NCBI GenBank assembly: GCA_028715395.1
Contig: JAQURY010000002.1
Coordinates: forward strand, 11,977 to 51,686
DNA from: Minisyncoccota bacterium
GTDB taxonomy: Bacteria > Patescibacteriota > Minisyncoccia > UBA6257 > 02-FULL-45-10c
Length of the DNA stretch: 39,710 nt
Reading direction: 5' to 3'
The position numbers were made by a program, and so were the translations under genes. Numbering within the stretch: the stretch's first letter is position 1; the number at the start of each line of letters is the position of its first letter. Positions 33,779 to 39,710 of the stretch are shown one piece after another. The notes under the pieces were generated by a model, which did no database searches, was not told the DNA's origin, and worked only from the letters and a program-made list of their open reading frames with translations.

Positions 33779-34966
33779 ATGAAATACGATTTGTGCATTA
33801 TAGGCGGAGCCGGGCATGTCGGTTTGCCGTTCGGAGTCGTTGCCGCAACCAAAGGAATAAAAACCGCGCTTTTCGACCTCAATAAAAATTCTCTGGAAAA
33901 AATCAGCCGGGGAGAATTTCCTTTTACGGAAGAAGGGGGAGAAAAAGAATTGAAGCTTGCCTTAAAGAAAAAGAAACTTTTTGTTTCCGATTCTCCGCGC
34001 GTAATAAAGCAGAGCGATATGGTTTTGCTGGTAATCGGAACGCCGGTTGATGAATATCTGAGTCCCGACGTAAGCCAGATTATGAAAGCAATCGGCGCTT
34101 ACCTTCCTTATTTCAAAAACGGGCAGATTTTAATATTGCGGAGCACGGTTTATCCGGGTACTTCGGAAAGAATCCAAAAATTTTTGTTGAAGAACAGGAA
34201 AAAAGTGGATGTGGTTTTTTGCCCGGAAAGAATCGTTCAGGGGAAAGCCGTAAAGGAATTGAAAGATTTGCCGCAGATTGTTTCAGGCTTCAACGAAAAA
34301 GCGGTTTCAAAAGCGGAAAAGTTTTTCAAAAAAATAACTTCCAGAAAAATCGTCAATCTTAAGCCAATAGAAGCGGAGCTGGCGAAATTATTCTGCAATG
34401 CCTGGAGATATATCCAATTTGCCGCGGCAAACCAGTTTTTCATGATTGCCAAGGACCATAACCTGGACTACAGGGCGATTTACAAAGGCATGAAAGAAGA
34501 TTATTCGAGGATGAAGGATTTGCCTTCGCCGGGATTTGCGGCCGGGCCGTGCCTGCTTAAAGATACAATGCAGCTTTCGGCTTTTCACAATAACAGATTT
34601 TTCCTGGGGCATTCGGCGCTGCTTATCAACGAGGGATTGCCGAATTACGTTGTTAATAAATTAAAAGAGATGGGCGGATTGGAAGACAAAACAGTCGGGA
34701 TTTTGGGAATGGCTTTTAAATCGGAAATCGACGACATCAGGGATAGCTTGTCTTACAAGCTGAAAAAAGTCGCTCATTTGGAAAGCAAGAACGTCCTTTG
34801 CCACGACCCCTATGTCAAAGATGCTTCGCTGAGCCCGTTGGACACGGTTTTAACCGAATCGGATATCGTTATTTTAGCCACTCCTCATGCCGCGTATAAG
34901 AAAATAAAGCCCGAAAAATATCCCGATAAAAAATTCATAGATATCTGGCATTTTTGGGGCAATTAA
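33779..34966 (+). CDS. Nucleotide-sugar (UDP-glucose/ManNAc-type) dehydrogenase
   Basis: 395 residues. N-terminal NAD domain with GGAGHVGLPFGVVAA; VIGTPVDEY; STVYPGT; central domain with K203 and N207 in AKLFCNAW; catalytic Cys258 in AGPCLLKDT; C-terminal UDP-binding domain with GMAFKSEIDDIRDS and ATPHAAYKK. These are the full catalytic set for NAD-dependent four-electron oxidation of a UDP-sugar to a uronic acid. The IDDIRDS and GHVGLPFG style points to the ManNAc/GlcNAc (WecC/WbpA) branch more than to Ugd, but this is tentative. Its product could feed GT4 enzymes here, and the AsnB-like protein could amidate it. Confidence 0.87.
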   Translation: MKYDLCIIGGAGHVGLPFGVVAATKGIKTALFDLNKNSLEKISRGEFPFTEEGGEKELKLALKKKKLFVSDSPRVIKQSDMVLLVIGTPVDEYLSPDVSQIMKAIGAYLPYFKNGQILILRSTVYPGTSERIQKFLLKNRKKVDVVFCPERIVQGKAVKELKDLPQIVSGFNEKAVSKAEKFFKKITSRKIVNLKPIEAELAKLFCNAWRYIQFAAANQFFMIAKDHNLDYRAIYKGMKEDYSRMKDLPSPGFAAGPCLLKDTMQLSAFHNNRFFLGHSALLINEGLPNYVVNKLKEMGGLEDKTVGILGMAFKSEIDDIRDSLSYKLKKVAHLESKNVLCHDPYVKDASLSPLDTVLTESDIVILATPHAAYKKIKPEKYPDKKFIDIWHFWGN

Positions 34967-34971
34967 CGGCT

Positions 34972-35487
34972 ATGCATAAAAAAGTGGTTCCCGCCGGGAA
35001 ATTCATCAAAAAATCTCTTTTTGATAAAATACAGAAATCAATTCCGATTGTCTGCGTTGATTTGGTGTTTTTCAGAAACCTCGGGAAAAAAGCGGAAACG
35101 CTGCTTTTAAAAAGAAAAATATATCCCGAAATAGGGAAGTGGTGCGTTATCGGAGGCAGAGTTTTAAAAGGCGAGCAGCTTCGGAATACGATTGACCGCC
35201 AGGCGGGACGGGAACTGGGAGTGAAAGTAAAAGTGATTTCTCCCTGGAATTTCAATAATCCGGTCGCGGTTTTCAGCGAACCCAAAGCGGACGCCCAAAA
35301 GCATTATGTAGTTTTGGTTTATCCCGTAATAATGAAGGGAAAGTCTTATAATGAAAGCGGGCCGGAATTCAGCGAGGCCAAGTGGTTTCCAATTAACAGA
35401 ATTCCGGGCAAAATGGCTTTTAAACATTTGAACGAAGTAAAATGCGCGATAAAGCTTCTAAAAAAAGAAGGAAAAATAAATGGATAA
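34972..35487 (+). CDS. Nudix hydrolase, GDP-mannose mannosyl hydrolase-like
   Basis: 171 residues from ATG 34972 (MHKKVVPAGKF); an in-frame TTG at 34954 overlaps the previous stop and is less likely. The Nudix box area (~60-84) reads GGRVLKGEQLRNT then RQAGRELGV: the usual REuxEExG is degraded to R-Q-A-G-R-E-L-G. This is the form seen in GDP-mannose mannosyl hydrolases (E. coli Gmm ends MAELG), which act by C-O rather than pyrophosphate cleavage. HYVVLVYPV and the early VCVDLVFF also match that family. It would hydrolyse GDP-mannose or GDP-fucose and so control the gmd pathway. Overlaps the next gene by 8 bases. Confidence 0.75.
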   Translation: MHKKVVPAGKFIKKSLFDKIQKSIPIVCVDLVFFRNLGKKAETLLLKRKIYPEIGKWCVIGGRVLKGEQLRNTIDRQAGRELGVKVKVISPWNFNNPVAVFSEPKADAQKHYVVLVYPVIMKGKSYNESGPEFSEAKWFPINRIPGKMAFKHLNEVKCAIKLLKKEGKING

Positions 35488-36490
35488 TAAAAATAAAAAA
35501 ATTCTTATTACGGGCGGAGCCGGGTTTATCGGATATTTTTTGACCAAGCATCTCTTGGAAGAATACGGGGATAATTGCGAATTAGTTTTGGTTGATAATT
35601 TCCAGCGCGGAAAAACTGACGAAGATTTTAAAAAACTTATTGGAGACAAAAGAATAAAATTTTTAGAGCTTGATCTTACAGATATCAATTCTTACGGAAA
35701 GCTGGGAAACGGCTACGATTACGTTTATCATTTGGCGGCGATAAACGGAACGAAAAATTTTTACGCGATGCCGCACGAGACTTTGCGGATAAGCACACTT
35801 TCCCTTATTTACATTCTTGAATGGTTCAGAAAAGAAAATAGCCAGGGGAAAATCTGCTTTACTTCTTCTAACGAAGCTTATGCGGGAGCTTTGAGCGCTT
35901 TCGGCAAGCTGCCGATACCTACCCCCGAAAACGTTCCATTGGTTGTCGAGGATACTTATAATCCGCGCTGGTCTTATGCCGGCTCGAAATTGGTCGGAGA
36001 ACTTTTCATGATCAATTACGCCAAAATGTATAATTTCAGAGGAGTGATAGTGCGGCCGCATAATTTTTACGGGCCGAGAGCGGGCTATGATCATGTGATT
36101 CCGGAATTTTCGCAGAGAATCGCCCAAAAAGTAGATCCGTTTCCGATTTATGGCGCGGATGATACCAGAACTTTTTGCTATATAACCGACGCGGTGCGCG
36201 CTATGCGGATGCTGATGGATTCCCAAAATACGGACAGTCAGCCGATAGAAACGGTCCATATCGGAGATTTCAAAGAGGTGACTATGAAAGAATTGGCTGA
36301 AAAAATGTTTGAAGTTACAGGATGGAAACCCAATGCTTTGGATATTAAAAACTCTCCGGAAGGAAGCGTGAAAAGAAGGCTGGCCGATGTTTCCAAACTG
36401 CAGAAGCTTACCGGCTGGAAGCCGGAAATATCCCTGGAACAGGGGCTAAAAACAACATATGACTGGTATCTGGCGAACCCGAAGAAATAA
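35480..36490 (+). CDS. NAD-dependent nucleotide-sugar epimerase/dehydratase (extended SDR)
   Basis: 336 residues. Cofactor loop TGGAGFIGYFLTKHLL (11-26), VYHLAAINGTKNFY, FTSSNEAY, catalytic Y166-x3-K170 in SYAGSKLVGE, RPHNFYGPRAG, TRTFCYITDAVRAM and a C-terminal GWKPEISLEQGL. The RPxNxYGPR and FCYITD motifs are those of epimerases and UDP-glucuronate decarboxylase-like SDRs. Exact substrate unclear: it could act on the UDP-uronate made by the neighbouring dehydrogenase or on the GMD product. Ends in a bidirectional terminator. Confidence 0.85.
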   Translation: MDNKNKKILITGGAGFIGYFLTKHLLEEYGDNCELVLVDNFQRGKTDEDFKKLIGDKRIKFLELDLTDINSYGKLGNGYDYVYHLAAINGTKNFYAMPHETLRISTLSLIYILEWFRKENSQGKICFTSSNEAYAGALSAFGKLPIPTPENVPLVVEDTYNPRWSYAGSKLVGELFMINYAKMYNFRGVIVRPHNFYGPRAGYDHVIPEFSQRIAQKVDPFPIYGADDTRTFCYITDAVRAMRMLMDSQNTDSQPIETVHIGDFKEVTMKELAEKMFEVTGWKPNALDIKNSPEGSVKRRLADVSKLQKLTGWKPEISLEQGLKTTYDWYLANPKK

Positions 36491-36516
36491 AAAACCGCGG
36501 TTAACGCGGTTTTTAA
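36489..36516. terminator. Bidirectional terminator between convergent operons
   Basis: Stem AAAACCGCG (36491-36499) with CGCGGTTTT (36505-36513), 5-base loop. T-runs flank it on both strands, and it touches both stop codons (36490 on plus, 36513 on minus). It ends the epimerase operon and the oxidoreductase operon. Confidence 0.85.
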
Positions 36517-37538
36517 ATCTTAACTGTTTTTCCGGTCCGGATGGATTTATTCCATTTTTCCGCTAAAATAACCGATTTTATTGCGCTGTTTATGTCTGCG
36601 CCGGTCCATTTTCCTTTTTTGAGGACAGTTTGATTGAAATTTTCCACCTCCTTCTGATAAAGATCGATTTTTTTAGAGAATTTTTTAACAATTTGTTTTT
36701 TAGGCGTTTTAAGCTCCAGTGTTCCCGTTCCGTTCGGTGTGAAAGCATCTTTTAATATCAGCCGTCCGTTGCTTCCGTAAATTACCAGGCGATTTTCCGC
36801 AAAAGGTATTTGGCGGCCGGTGGTTACTTGAACGAGCATTCCCGGCAAGCGGATAATGCCGACGGTCAGTTTGTCCGGTACATTATTTTTTTCGTCTTTA
36901 ACAGCTGTCAGCTCCATGGCTTTTCCGGAAAAAAGAAAATCAAGCAGATCCAGAAGATGTATTCCTCGGGACATTAAAGCTCCTCCTCCCGACAATTTTA
37001 AATTTTCCCGCCAAAGCATATGTTTCGGCAGGGGCGGAAATTTTATTTCTCCGGCGCGGCCGGTTGACCAGTGTATTTCGGCCAAGCGCACCTTCCCCAG
37101 AATTTTTGAATTTATTATTTTTTTGGCTTCCAAAAGCGCGGGATGAAAACGCAGCTGAAAGCCGACGCCGAACAGGCGGCCGTTTTTTTTGGCGGCTTGG
37201 CCGATTTTCAGGGCATCGGCGCTTTTCAAAACCAGCGGTTTTTCGCACAGAACATTTTTTCCAGCGGAAATAGAAAGCAAGGCATGGCCGGCATGCCGGT
37301 AGTTTGGGCTGGAGATAAAAACGGAATTTATAAAATCATTCTTTTTATCTGCGGAGAGCAATTTGTTGAGAGAGTCGGAATGTTTTGCCACATTGTGATT
37401 TCTGGCGAAATTTTCCGTGTGGCGGGAATTATCGCCGGCTACGGCGCTTAATACTCCCATCTTGGAATTTTTTATGGCCTTGGCGATTGTTTCCGCCTGG
37501 TGCCCCAGGCCAACGATAGCCCAATTATTTTTATTCAT
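36513..37538 (-). CDS. Gfo/Idh/MocA family oxidoreductase
   Basis: 341 residues. N-terminal Rossmann loop VGLGHQAETI (9-18), SSPNYRHAGHAL, catalytic-area K100 in CEKPL, and the C-terminal beta-sheet domain beginning VRLAEIHWSTG with GGGALMSRGIHLLDLL. Family members oxidise or reduce sugars with NAD(P), including ketosugar nucleotides in deoxysugar pathways. It lies 3 bases after the sugar C-methyltransferase gene on the minus strand, so a 3- or 4-keto reduction on the same sugar nucleotide is a reasonable inference. The substrate is not shown. Confidence 0.85.
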   Translation of the reverse strand: MNKNNWAIVGLGHQAETIAKAIKNSKMGVLSAVAGDNSRHTENFARNHNVAKHSDSLNKLLSADKKNDFINSVFISSPNYRHAGHALLSISAGKNVLCEKPLVLKSADALKIGQAAKKNGRLFGVGFQLRFHPALLEAKKIINSKILGKVRLAEIHWSTGRAGEIKFPPLPKHMLWRENLKLSGGGALMSRGIHLLDLLDFLFSGKAMELTAVKDEKNNVPDKLTVGIIRLPGMLVQVTTGRQIPFAENRLVIYGSNGRLILKDAFTPNGTGTLELKTPKKQIVKKFSKKIDLYQKEVENFNQTVLKKGKWTGADINSAIKSVILAEKWNKSIRTGKTVKI

Positions 37539-37541
37539 GGA

Positions 37542-38783
37542 TTATTTTACGAGTTTTGCTTTTGGCAGGGGCATTATGAATTTTCCTTTGTATCCGATCT
37601 GGCGTATTTTTTTCATTAATTCTTCGCCGATATGCCAAGACAAAATAAGCAGATATTCCGGCTGGTCTTTGAAAATTTTATTTTCGTCCATTACGGGAAT
37701 ATGGGTGCCCGGAGTGAGAAGCCCGATTTTCGGAGAGCCGGCTTTTTCCACCAAATAATCAAGGATATCTTTATCCAGATGGGTAAAATTAAGCAGGGTA
37801 TTGGCGCGAGCCGGAGAACCGAGGCCGACAACCCGTCCCTTTTTGGCGCATTCCAAAACAAGGCTTACTATGTCTCGTTTGGCGGAAACCGCCCGTTCGG
37901 AGAATTTTTTCAGTTTTTTAGGGTTGTAAAGCCCGATTTTTTCTTCGGCTTGGATAAGCTGTTTGATTCTGGCGGTCTGGGGATGTTTTCCTTTCATCGC
38001 GAAAACCCTGATAGATCCTCCGGCAGCGGAGATTCTTTCGGCGTCGGCGGCGGTGAATCCCGCTTTTGAAAGAAGTTTTACCAGCGGCTTAAGAGTGTAA
38101 AATCTTATGTGTTCGTGATAAACGCAGTCGAATTCCAATTTTTCGAAAGTATCCATAAAATACTGCGATTCGGAAATAAAAATTCCGTCTTTGTCCAAAA
38201 GAGAATGGATTCCGGAAACCAATTCGTCGAGATTGTTAATGTGGGCAAAAACATTGGTAGCGGTAATTAATTTCGCGGGGCCGTATTTTTTGATTATTTT
38301 TTTGACGAGTTTTTTATTGAAGAATTCCTGAATGGTCGGAATTTTATTTTTATTGGCGACTTTGGCGGCGTCGGTCGGTTCAATTCCGAGAACGCGTATA
38401 CCCTTGTCTTTGAATCCCTGGAGCAAGGTGCCGTCGTTTGACCCGATATCGATAACTAGGTCGCCCGGCTTGAGATTATATTTATTCACAACCAAATCGG
38501 TCAGACTGCGGAAATTTCTGACAAGCATATTGGTAAGTCCGGTCCGGTAAGGATAATTTTTAGGAAAAACTATTTTTGGATCAACTATATAATCAAGCTG
38601 GAGTAGGCCGCATTCCGCGCAATAAACGAGATTAAGGGGATAGGTCGCTTCGGCCTGGGTTGTAAGCTGTTCCGGCCGCAAGTAGGCCTGGACTATCGGC
38701 TGGTTGCCGTAGCGCAGGACGGGGATTAATTTTTTCGATTTACAAATTTGGCACTTAATGACGGGACCTGTTATATTTTCCAT
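37542..38783 (-). CDS. Sugar nucleotide C-methyltransferase (TylC3/NovU-like)
   Basis: 413 residues with the three-part build of NDP-hexose C-methyltransferases: an N-terminal zinc-binding part (C11-x2-C14 and C55-x2-C58, Methyltransf_13 type), a SAM domain with VIDIGSNDGTLLQGF (~111), and a C-terminal Methyltransf_14-type domain with ARANTLLNF and LILSWHIGEELM. The YHEHIRFY stretch (~214) carries the His/Glu base pair of these enzymes. It adds a methyl branch to a ketosugar. First gene of the minus-strand pair; TATAAT directly abuts its ATG on the reverse strand. The precursor dehydratase for this sugar is not nearby except gmd. Confidence 0.88.
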   Translation of the reverse strand: MENITGPVIKCQICKSKKLIPVLRYGNQPIVQAYLRPEQLTTQAEATYPLNLVYCAECGLLQLDYIVDPKIVFPKNYPYRTGLTNMLVRNFRSLTDLVVNKYNLKPGDLVIDIGSNDGTLLQGFKDKGIRVLGIEPTDAAKVANKNKIPTIQEFFNKKLVKKIIKKYGPAKLITATNVFAHINNLDELVSGIHSLLDKDGIFISESQYFMDTFEKLEFDCVYHEHIRFYTLKPLVKLLSKAGFTAADAERISAAGGSIRVFAMKGKHPQTARIKQLIQAEEKIGLYNPKKLKKFSERAVSAKRDIVSLVLECAKKGRVVGLGSPARANTLLNFTHLDKDILDYLVEKAGSPKIGLLTPGTHIPVMDENKIFKDQPEYLLILSWHIGEELMKKIRQIGYKGKFIMPLPKAKLVK

Positions 38784-38827
38784 ATTATATGTAACTGATT
38801 AGGTTTATAATTTGTTTATATTATAAC
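38784..38827. promoter_or_regulatory. Divergent promoter gap, C-methyltransferase / GT4
   Basis: A 44-bp A+T-rich gap. On the plus strand TATAAT (38806-38811) and TATATT (38817-38822) precede ATG 38828 by 16 and 5 bases. On the minus strand TATAAT directly adjoins the ATG at 38783. No Shine-Dalgarno on either side. Confidence 0.45.
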
Positions 38828-39643
38828 ATGAGGATATTTTTTATCACTTCCAAACTTAATTTTACCAAGTCCGGAGGATCCATCGAGGAATTCGACGTGA
38901 TGATCAGGAACTTAATAAAGCTGGGCAACGAGGTTACGGTGGTCACCACATTTTCTTATTCCAACGACATTTCCCAGCCGCTGCCTTATAAGGTTATTGA
39001 AGAAAACGTCATGAGCAGGCACCTTTTGGGAATTCAGAGGGGAGTTTTTAAGATATTGAAGAAATATGAAAAGCAGGCGGACTTTTTTCATATTGACGGT
39101 CATAATTTTCTTTACGCTGCCGGTCTTTATAGGAGACTGGGCGGCAAAGTTCCGGTTTCGGCTTTTTTCAACAGAGAGCTGTTTGTTTTTCCGGAAAATG
39201 TTTCCACGTTGTTCAGTAAAAACAAAAGGAGCCCCTTTGCCGAGTTAAAAAGAAAAATCCGCTGGTGCGCCGAAAAATATATTGGCATGCCCATTGCCAG
39301 CGGCATAGATATTTATATGTTCACCAATCCGATACTCAGGCAGGTTTACGAGAATTTCGGCCTGAAAAAGGATGAGCATTCTTTTATTATCGGCGACCCG
39401 ATAGAATACCGCGAAATAATGAAACGCAACGGCATTACAGAAAATTTTTACAGGAATCGGGTCAAAGACAGCGGGAAGGTAACTCTTTTTTATTCCAGCC
39501 GGATGGCGCCGGGCAAGGGATTTGATTTGCTGGTAGCGGCTTTTTCCGAAATTAAAAACAAGGAAAACTTCCGCCTGATTCTCCGATCCGACCACGGCCA
39601 GCGGCACCATCGGGACGCCGAACATCGCCGGTTTCAAGATTGA
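38828..39643 (+). CDS. GT4 family glycosyltransferase, N-terminal part (broken at contig end)
   Basis: Native sequence runs to about residue 251 (ENFRLIL) and includes FITSKLNFTKSGGSIEEFDVM at the start and FYSSRMAPGKGFDLLVAAF, the usual first motif of the GT4 C-terminal domain. The expected GDGPE strand should follow, but from about base 39581 the DNA turns to 64 % G+C and the frame reads DHGQRHHRDAEHRRFQD and stops at 39643. The E-x7-E motif is missing. I read this as a true gene cut off by a foreign tail, not a natural truncation. It is probably ~370 residues long in the real genome. Transcribed divergently from the C-methyltransferase. Confidence 0.75.
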   Translation: MRIFFITSKLNFTKSGGSIEEFDVMIRNLIKLGNEVTVVTTFSYSNDISQPLPYKVIEENVMSRHLLGIQRGVFKILKKYEKQADFFHIDGHNFLYAAGLYRRLGGKVPVSAFFNRELFVFPENVSTLFSKNKRSPFAELKRKIRWCAEKYIGMPIASGIDIYMFTNPILRQVYENFGLKKDEHSFIIGDPIEYREIMKRNGITENFYRNRVKDSGKVTLFYSSRMAPGKGFDLLVAAFSEIKNKENFRLILRSDHGQRHHRDAEHRRFQD

Positions 39644-39710
39644 AGCGCATTGTTCCTCCGGCAAGGTCTGCGTCTTCGGCTGCGAGGGTTTCACGACGCC
39701 AGACGCGTGC
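39584..39710. other. Probable chimeric contig tail (foreign G+C-rich DNA)
   Basis: 81 of the last 127 bases are G or C (64 %), against 40-45 % in lines sampled from neighbouring genes. The plus frame starting at 39585 is open for all 42 codons (DPTTASGTIGTPNIAG...), in a different frame from the GT4. The length equals the left-end repeat of 127 bases, suggesting an assembly-graph overlap. Confidence 0.65.

Noticed and set aside
34954-34956. TTG start for the Nudix gene
   Set aside because: It overlaps the previous stop and adds only six residues; ATG 34972 is preferred.

Overview
The window looks like one complete metagenomic contig from a Patescibacteria (CPR) bacterium, most likely Parcubacteria-like. 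The reasons are: a very compact layout with 34 genes and no gap above about 125 bp; Thr-rich surface proteins with a peptidoglycan-binding module of a style common in that group; almost no Shine-Dalgarno sequences, with several -10 boxes placed a few bases before the start codon; and A+T-rich coding sequence (hand-counted lines mostly about 40-45 % G+C). TGA is used as a stop (for example at 12418-12420), so the recoded-TGA lineages (code 25) are unlikely. I see no tRNA, rRNA, CRISPR array, transposase or integrase.

Layout. (1) 1-8191: two copies of a [secreted peptidoglycan-binding, Thr-rich surface protein + GT39/PMT-like membrane glycosyltransferase] pair. The first surface protein is large (about 1,200 residues, 5' end missing) and the second is small. 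A membrane-anchored TPR protein follows. (2) 8976-24663: a glycan-assembly block. One GT4 gene lies on the minus strand, then comes a long plus-strand array with 1-23 bp overlaps: GT4 enzymes, a B12-type radical SAM enzyme, GT-C membrane transferases, a DPM1-like GT2, an AsnB-type amidotransferase and a methyltransferase. (3) 24660-31519: three more GT2 polyprenyl-phosphate-sugar synthases, a second B12-type radical SAM enzyme, a small Fe-S supply cassette (cysteine desulfurase, IscU-type scaffold, ferredoxin) and a GT-C enzyme overlapping its GT2 partner. (4) 31601-36490: nucleotide-sugar genes: gmd (its own promoter, Shine-Dalgarno and terminator), a GT4, a UDP-sugar dehydrogenase, a GDP-mannose-hydrolase-like Nudix protein and an SDR epimerase. 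(5) 36513-38783, minus strand: a Gfo/Idh/MocA oxidoreductase and a sugar C-methyltransferase, divergent from a broken GT4 gene at the right end.

Working model (inference). GT2 enzymes load sugars onto polyprenyl phosphate, GT-C enzymes use those donors outside the membrane, and GT4 enzymes build a cytoplasmic glycan from nucleotide sugars made by group 4 and group 5 genes, including mannose-derived deoxysugars, uronic acids and perhaps amidated uronamides. The two surface proteins beside GT39 enzymes are the obvious candidate acceptors. The window holds 18 glycosyltransferases (nine GT4, four GT2, five GT-C) but no recognisable initiating phosphoglycosyltransferase, flippase, Wzy polymerase or ABC exporter.

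Two technical points matter. The first 127 bases are an exact copy of 5442-5568. The last ~127 bases (39584-39710) jump to 64 % G+C and break the final GT4 reading frame. Both fit ends of a k=127 assembly graph, and the right tail is probably not from this genome.
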